From positions 1 through 62,850 of IMG/VR virus record IMGVR_UViG_3300018080_000184: DNA of 62,850 nucleotides. The stretch is one strand, 5' to 3'. A program made the translations under genes and the position numbers. Shown in pieces: positions 57,639-62,850 of this stretch. The DNA is from a virus. The notes beneath the pieces were generated by a model. The model was not told the origin of the DNA and did no database searches. It saw nothing but the letters and a program-made list of their open reading frames with translations. Each line of letters opens with the position of its first letter. Positions within the stretch are counted from its first letter, which is position 1.

Positions 57639-60600
57639 ATGGCTCGATTCGACCCCGCAGAGAGTTTTCAAGCTCTCAAAGACCGGGTACAGACGGCGAT
57701 TCAGGAGAGCTTTCCCCAGGAGGGCACCAAGCACATTCTCGAAGTTGACAGCGTTGACGTGAAAGAGGACCTGCACGTCAACGATGTCCCCGCGCAGAAG
57801 AAGGCGAAGATGGGCGGAAGGACGTGGGGGATCCCCATCCACGCCAATCTTGTTCTGAAGGACAAGAAAACGGGAAAGGTTGTCGACCGCAGCCGCCAAA
57901 AAGTGGCGACGCTGCCAATGATAACTAATCGTTACTCCTACATCGTTGACGGGTCAGAGTACCAGGTCGACAACCAATGGCGGCTCAAGCCCGGCGTCTA
58001 CACGAAGGTGAAGCAGAACGGCGAGCTCGAAAGCTTCTTCAACATCAAAGGACGCCCCTTCCATGTGAACTTTGATCCGCAGGAGAAGAAATTCAAGGTC
58101 GCGCTCGGTGGCTCGAATCCTCCTCTCTACCCCATCATGCGAGCTCTTGGCTATGACGATGCGGCGCTCAAAAAGCAGTGGGGCGAAGACATCTTTCAGG
58201 CCAACCGTATGGACACACGCGGCCGCCCCATCAATGTGTCGAAAATCGTAACGAAGTTCGCCGAGCGTTTGGATCCAACGGCGACGGTGGAGAGCTACGA
58301 TCAGGCCGTTGAAGTGATCCGAGACAACTTCGCTGAGACCAAGCTCGACCCGACGGCAACAAAGCGGACGTTGGGTAAGGCCATCGACCGTATTACGCCC
58401 GAGGCCGTGCTGCGGTCGTCGCAGAGGTTGCTGGGCGTCTCGCGAGGCGAAGAGAAGCCGGACGTCCGCGACTCACTCATGTTCAAGACCTTTCACGGCA
58501 TCGAGGACATTCTTGGGGAGCGGATTACCGAGAATCGAAAGATCATTTCTCGTCGAATCAAAAACAATTTGGATCGGCGCGGAAAGATTCGTGACATTGT
58601 CGGCCCAGATGTCTTTAATCGGCCGCTCAAGGATTTCTTCGGCCAGTCGACATTGGCCAGCACAACGTCTCAGACAAATCCGCTCCACATCATGTCGGGG
58701 CAGATTCGGACCACCATCACTGGCGAAGGCGGAGTGAAGGATGCGAATCGCATCACCGAGGACGCGAAGCTTGTGGATCCATCGCACTTCGGTGTGCTCG
58801 ACAGCCTCCACACTCCAGAGTCCGGAAAGACTGGTGTCACACTGCATCTAAGCATTGGGGCGCGGAAGCAGGGGAATGACGTGACCATTCCTCTCTACAA
58901 CGCCAAGACCGGCAAGCTGGAGCACCTGCGGCCCGAACAGGTACACGACTCCATCGTGGCTCTTCCCGATTCGGTCAAACGCGTAGGCGGTAAATTCGTG
59001 CCGAAAAAGGGCAAGACGGTCACTGCCAGCACCGTTGGCAACGAGATGCGGGAAATGTCGATGGACAAGGTTCAGTACATCGTTCCTCGCTCGAGTCAGA
59101 TGTTTTCGATGGCGACGAACCTGGTGCCCTTCATCTCCTCCGACTCCCCCAACCGTGCCACGATGGCCGGCCGGCAAATGGAGCAAGCGATCGCACTCAA
59201 AGAACGAGAGGCGCCGCTTGTTCAATCCGCTCTTGGCAAAAACACGTTCGACGATCTTGTTGGCCGCTTTTCAAGTCAGCGTGCGCATGTAGACGGAAAG
59301 GTCGTCGATGTTTCAAAGGACTACATCACCATTTTAGGCAGTGATCGGAAAAAGCATCGCGTGCCGCTGTACGACAACTATCCGACCAACGACAAGAAGG
59401 GCTTTCTTCACAGCGAGCCGGCGGTCAAGGTCGGCGACGTGGTCAAAAAGGATCAGCTCGTCGCCGATACCAACTTCTCGCGCGGTGGAGTCTACGCTCC
59501 CGGGACCAACCTGACGACGGCCTACATGCCGTACCGAGGCTACAACTTCGAGGATGGAGTGGTGCTGTCCGAAGCAGCGGCAAAAAAGCTTTCCTCCGAG
59601 CACATGTACAAGAAGGGCATCACAACGACCGACGCCGAGGTTTCGGGCAAAAAGAAGTATCAAGCGTACTTTCCGACCAAGGTCGATAAGGAGCAGCTCG
59701 AAAAGCTGGACGACGGGGGCGTGGCCAAGCCCGGCCAGGTGCTCAAGCCCGGTGACACGATCATCGCTGCCATGGCCAAACGCGAGCTGACGACTGAGGA
59801 GCAGAGGTTTCGGCAGCTACACAAGTCCATTGTCAATCCCATGAAGGACAAGGCCATCACCTGGGAGGAGGATGTTCCTGGCGAGGTGGTCGAGGTCAAA
59901 AAGCGTGGCCGGCGAGTGGATGTCCACATCCGCACCACCGAGGCGGCAAAGCTCGGCGACAAGGTGTCCAACCGTCACGGCGGCAAGGGGATCTGTACCG
60001 CCATCCTGCCCGACGAAGAGATGCCGCGAACCGAAGATGGCAAGCCGGTCGACATCCTGTTCAACCCCATCGGCCTCGCCGGCCGCATGAATGCGGGGCA
60101 GGTGTTGGAGGTGGCTGCGGCGAAGATTGCGAAGAAAACCGGGAAGCCGTTCAAGGTCGCCAACTTTGAGCTCGAGGACAATATCGGTCACGTCCAAGCA
60201 GCGCTCAAGGAGAATGGGATTGCCGACAAGGAGACCGTTCTCGATCCGACAACCGGCAAGAAGATCCCCGGCGTGCTCGTTGGTCCTCAATATTTCCTCA
60301 AGCTTGAGCACCAGGTCGACAAGAAGATGGCGGCGCGTAGTCGGGATTCCTACGACCAGAACCTCGTACCCAAAGGCGGCGGCCCAAAGGGTGGCCAGGC
60401 GCTTGGTGCTCTTGGTGTCTACGCTCTGCTCGCACGAGGTGCCAAGGCCAACGTGCGTGAGATGAGCACATACAAGAGTGACCGTGCCAATGCTGGCGAC
60501 AACGACGAGCTATGGATGGCGCTCCAGTCCGGAGAGATGTTGCCGCCACCCAAGCCCACCTTCTCGTACAAGAAGTTCGAGTCCATGTTGCGGGCGGCGG

Positions 60601-62850
60601 GGGTCAATGTGGAGCAGGACGGCAACTCCCTCAACCTCATGCCCCTCACGGACAAGCAAGTCCTGGAGATGTCGAACGGCGAGCTCAAGGACGCGGGCAA
60701 GTTAATCAAGATGCGCACCCTCAAGCCCGAAAAGGGCGGTCTCTTCGATCCCGAAGCAACGGGTGGTCATTCAGGATCAAAGTGGTCGCACATTCCCCTC
60801 TCGACGCCGATGCCCAACCCTCTATTCGAGAAGGCCATCATGAGTGTGGCTGGGATTCGGGGGCCGCAGTATGAACGGCTCATCAAGGGTGAGGCTGGCG
60901 TGCTCACCGACGGAACCATCATCGAGGAGCAAGGGGCAAAAGGGGCGGTGTACGGTCCCAAGTCTGTCGGCCGCCTTTTGGGCAACGTCAACGTCGAGAC
61001 GACGCTCAAGCACGAGGAGGAGAGGATCCCCAAGCTCAAAGGCCAGCTCCAAAATGAAGCCCGCCGACGCATTAAGTATCTTCGAGCACTCAAAAAGACG
61101 GGAATGTTGCCCACTGAAGCGTACATGATGAACAACCTCCCGGTTTTGCCGCCGAATATGAGACCCGTCGCCGTGCTGGATGACGGCCGGCTGCAGACGG
61201 ATGACGTGAATGAGCTGTACAAGCAGTTCGCCATCGTCAACAAGAAGCTCAAGGAGTTCCCAGCCGGCACGCCAGCAACAATCAAGGCGCCTCTCGAGGC
61301 CGATATTTATGATCACCTCAAAGCGGTCACCGGACTAGGAGGCACGCTCAATCGCAAATTCCCGGGCCTCGTGCAACAGATTGCCGGCGTTGAAAGTCCG
61401 AAAAGCGGCTATTTTCAGAACGTCATCATCAAACGCAAGCAAGACCTGACCGCCCGCTCTACCATCGTCCCTGAGCCCAAGCTCAGCCTCGATGAAGCGG
61501 AAATCCCTCGCAAGGCGGCGAAGGAAATGTACAAGCCCTTCCTCATCCGTGAGCTGCGGCGAACAGTGGGTGCCACGCCCCTTCGGGCCAAACAGATGAT
61601 TGACCAAGGCGATCCGCTGGCTGAGAGAGCGCTGGAAAGAGTCGTTCAAGAGAGGCCAGTATTGTTGAAGCGCGACCCCGTTCTTCACAAGTACGGCATC
61701 CAAGCTTTCCAACCCAAGCTCACCGAAGGGAAGGCGATCAAGATACACCCGCTCGTGTGTTCAGGGTACAACGCCGACTTTGACGGCGATCAGCAATGCG
61801 CAAGCGTACTTATAGCCGTCGAAAGATCTGTGTACAACCGCGGTATAAGCTTCTATGAACCACGGAGAATTTACATGACCGCGAGATTCATGGAAGCTGT
61901 AGGCTATACGACCGACGAAGGTGAACTTGTTGTCTGCAACCTCGAGGATTTTCCTCATCTGCCCGAAAAAACTACTAAAGGCCACATCGACTACCATCCC
62001 GTGCCGGAGGGAATACGCGTTGTTTGTCTCGATGAGGCAACGGGAGAGCCCCGCCTTGCGCCCGTAACTGGATGGTCACTTCATCGACAGAGACAGATCG
62101 AGATCGTGACAACGGGCAGTGGTCGCCAGATCATTACAGACGATGATGAGAGGGCCGTGTATGGCGTGGACGCATCCTCTCTTGAATGGTGTCGTCGTCG
62201 GCCGTCAGAATCTGAAAATCAATTTGTTCCGATCATCGACGAAGCGCCTAGCCACGCTGGGTGGATAAAAACATTGCCGCTTCCCGAAGATTCCCGTTGT
62301 CGTCTACGCAACGAGGTGACCGTCGATTTCGACTTCGGATATTTTCTCGGCGCCTTGATTGGTGATGACTGGGTCATGTATGCGGATGGTCGGCCAGCGG
62401 GTGTGGTTTTGGCATCAAGTTATCCTGAGGTGGCGCAAAGGTGGGTTGAAGCCAGCCGGTCGGTATTTAAAGAAGCACCGCATACGTCGCGGGCGGTCAT
62501 TACGGAAGGCAAGTTCGAGAACAGCTGCGGCTGTACAAACCACACCATCTATTCCGCTGCATTGGCCAGGTTCATCGAACCGCTCATTGGCCGCGGTGCG
62601 GAAAATAAGCACCTGCCACCATTTTTCTACGGGGCTTCGGATAGCTTCCGTGAGGGATTGTTGAGTGGTCTATTTGATACCGACGGCTCCATGAGTTGGT
62701 CCAACGCGAAAGAGAAGCCGCAGTTTTTGTGCGCGTACCACTCCACAAGTCTCCGTCTGCTTCAAGAGCTTCAGCATCTGTTGCGAACATGTCGGGTGGC
62801 GTCAACGATAACGCCCTACCAGACACCGCAAGGCGCGCCCTGTTGGATTC
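57639..62850 (+). CDS. rpoBC: Fused beta/beta-prime RNA polymerase with intein, 3' end outside window
   Basis: 1737 codons without a stop. The beta half (~1-1020) contains MPYRGYNFEDG (630-640) and GDKVSNRHGGKG (773-784), the latter near the catalytic lysine/proline loop, then ILFNPIGLAGRMNAGQ. From GGLFDPEATGG (~1033) the chain continues as beta-prime: SHIPLSTPMPNPLFEKAI, NLPVLPPNMRPVAVL (~1166), RDPVLHKYGIQAFQP and the catalytic NADFDGDQ (1378-1385), whose three Asp hold the Mg2+. The usual N-terminal zinc-binding Cys of beta-prime are absent. After Q1386 an intein interrupts the chain. The enzyme would transcribe phage genes with the sigma factor at 892. Start follows a GAGGA leader and a host-like promoter. 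Confidence 0.85.
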   Translation, partial: MARFDPAESFQALKDRVQTAIQESFPQEGTKHILEVDSVDVKEDLHVNDVPAQKKAKMGGRTWGIPIHANLVLKDKKTGKVVDRSRQKVATLPMITNRYSYIVDGSEYQVDNQWRLKPGVYTKVKQNGELESFFNIKGRPFHVNFDPQEKKFKVALGGSNPPLYPIMRALGYDDAALKKQWGEDIFQANRMDTRGRPINVSKIVTKFAERLDPTATVESYDQAVEVIRDNFAETKLDPTATKRTLGKAIDRITPEAVLRSSQRLLGVSRGEEKPDVRDSLMFKTFHGIEDILGERITENRKIISRRIKNNLDRRGKIRDIVGPDVFNRPLKDFFGQSTLASTTSQTNPLHIMSGQIRTTITGEGGVKDANRITEDAKLVDPSHFGVLDSLHTPESGKTGVTLHLSIGARKQGNDVTIPLYNAKTGKLEHLRPEQVHDSIVALPDSVKRVGGKFVPKKGKTVTASTVGNEMREMSMDKVQYIVPRSSQMFSMATNLVPFISSDSPNRATMAGRQMEQAIALKEREAPLVQSALGKNTFDDLVGRFSSQRAHVDGKVVDVSKDYITILGSDRKKHRVPLYDNYPTNDKKGFLHSEPAVKVGDVVKKDQLVADTNFSRGGVYAPGTNLTTAYMPYRGYNFEDGVVLSEAAAKKLSSEHMYKKGITTTDAEVSGKKKYQAYFPTKVDKEQLEKLDDGGVAKPGQVLKPGDTIIAAMAKRELTTEEQRFRQLHKSIVNPMKDKAITWEEDVPGEVVEVKKRGRRVDVHIRTTEAAKLGDKVSNRHGGKGICTAILPDEEMPRTEDGKPVDILFNPIGLAGRMNAGQVLEVAAAKIAKKTGKPFKVANFELEDNIGHVQAALKENGIADKETVLDPTTGKKIPGVLVGPQYFLKLEHQVDKKMAARSRDSYDQNLVPKGGGPKGGQALGALGVYALLARGAKANVREMSTYKSDRANAGDNDELWMALQSGEMLPPPKPTFSYKKFESMLRAAGVNVEQDGNSLNLMPLTDKQVLEMSNGELKDAGKLIKMRTLKPEKGGLFDPEATGGHSGSKWSHIPLSTPMPNPLFEKAIMSVAGIRGPQYERLIKGEAGVLTDGTIIEEQGAKGAVYGPKSVGRLLGNVNVETTLKHEEERIPKLKGQLQNEARRRIKYLRALKKTGMLPTEAYMMNNLPVLPPNMRPVAVLDDGRLQTDDVNELYKQFAIVNKKLKEFPAGTPATIKAPLEADIYDHLKAVTGLGGTLNRKFPGLVQQIAGVESPKSGYFQNVIIKRKQDLTARSTIVPEPKLSLDEAEIPRKAAKEMYKPFLIRELRRTVGATPLRAKQMIDQGDPLAERALERVVQERPVLLKRDPVLHKYGIQAFQPKLTEGKAIKIHPLVCSGYNADFDGDQQCASVLIAVERSVYNRGISFYEPRRIYMTARFMEAVGYTTDEGELVVCNLEDFPHLPEKTTKGHIDYHPVPEGIRVVCLDEATGEPRLAPVTGWSLHRQRQIEIVTTGSGRQIITDDDERAVYGVDASSLEWCRRRPSESENQFVPIIDEAPSHAGWIKTLPLPEDSRCRLRNEVTVDFDFGYFLGALIGDDWVMYADGRPAGVVLASSYPEVAQRWVEASRSVFKEAPHTSRAVITEGKFENSCGCTNHTIYSAALARFIEPLIGRGAENKHLPPFFYGASDSFREGLLSGLFDTDGSMSWSNAKEKPQFLCAYHSTSLRLLQELQHLLRTCRVASTITPYQTPQGAPCWI
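61797..62850 (+). other. Intein with LAGLIDADG homing endonuclease in beta-prime (3' end outside window)
   Basis: Begins at Cys1387, directly after NADFDGDQ-Q. RVVCLDEATGEPRLAPVTGW and the following VTTGSGRQIITDDDE fit intein Hint-domain strands (block B region, with TDDD where TxxH is usual). The endonuclease has two acidic LAGLIDADG helices, FLGALIGDDW and LLSGLFDTDGS. The stretch from Cys1 to the Hint strands is ~85 residues, longer than usual. The C-terminal HN and the extein continuation lie beyond the window. It would splice out to restore the active site and could home into intein-free alleles. Confidence 0.75.
61821..61849 (+). promoter_or_regulatory. Phage-type promoter-like element inside the intein
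   Basis: GAAAGA, 17 nt, TATAAG in the context GCGGTATAAG, matching the minus-strand elements at 35393 and 51528. It is followed by CGGAGA (61863-61868) and an in-frame ATG at 61875. It could drive separate expression of the endonuclease part. Could be chance, since it lies in coding sequence. Confidence 0.35.

Noticed and set aside
1-62850. Search for tRNA genes, integrase, transposases and rRNA
   Set aside because: No cloverleaf-like sequence with a T-loop, and no integrase or transposase motif was found by reading both strands; absence cannot be proved without a dedicated search.

Overview
This window is part of the genome of a large tailed bacteriophage, probably a contractile-tailed (myovirus-type) phage. 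Genes are packed tightly, and neighbours are very often joined by ATGA or TGATG overlaps. There are baseplate, tail-spike, portal and virion genes, a complete phage replication and recombination module, and no host housekeeping genes. Composition is moderately GC-rich throughout. The spanin-like proteins hint at a Gram-negative host, but the host cannot be named from sequence alone. No tRNA, rRNA, CRISPR array, integrase or insertion sequence was seen.

Layout. Positions 1-2.6 kb (+) hold the end of an ATP-dependent DNA ligase, a sigma-70-like factor and small unknown proteins. Positions 2.6-4.8 kb hold hairpin-rich DNA and a small minus-strand accessory cluster around a secreted Cys-rich protein gene. 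Positions 4.8-17.1 kb (+) hold virion and baseplate genes (gp25/W-like, baseplate J-like), interrupted by a minus-strand Nudix-like gene. Positions 17.1-33.8 kb (+) hold the tail-fibre and tail-spike block, with several beta-helix proteins and repeated N-terminal anchoring modules. Positions 33.8-35.0 kb (+) hold a putative lysis region. Positions 35.0-35.4 kb form a hairpin-rich convergence zone. Positions 35.4-51.5 kb (-) are one long replication operon: zinc-finger protein, SF2 helicase, uracil-DNA glycosylase, DUF932-like protein, DnaB-like helicase, DnaG-like primase, a probable single-strand DNA-binding protein, family A DNA polymerase, RecA, two PD-(D/E)XK nucleases, RusA resolvase and small DNA-binding proteins. 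Positions 51.6-57.2 kb (+) hold virion genes ending with the portal. At 57.3-57.5 kb (-) there are two very small genes. From 57.6 kb to the end (+) runs an unfinished RNA polymerase gene.

The most interesting system is transcription. The phage encodes a multisubunit-type RNA polymerase in which beta and beta-prime are one polypeptide. The catalytic NADFDGDQ motif of the beta-prime half is immediately followed by an intein-like insertion carrying LAGLIDADG endonuclease motifs. The phage also encodes its own sigma-like factor. A recurring minus-strand promoter-like element (A-rich -35 near GGAAAA, 17 nt, GGTATAAG) lies in front of the replication operon, the small genes beside the RNA polymerase, a 4.7 kb gene and two hairpin-rich cassettes. 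The RNA polymerase gene itself has a host-like promoter. A reasonable model is that host polymerase makes the phage polymerase and sigma factor, which then read the phage promoters. A copy of the same element, followed by a ribosome-binding site and an in-frame ATG, lies inside the intein.

Small genes found by reading outside ordinary length limits include a 57-aa SAP-like protein, a 48-aa zinc-ribbon protein in front of recA, and a 50-aa acidic protein followed by a 21-aa membrane peptide.
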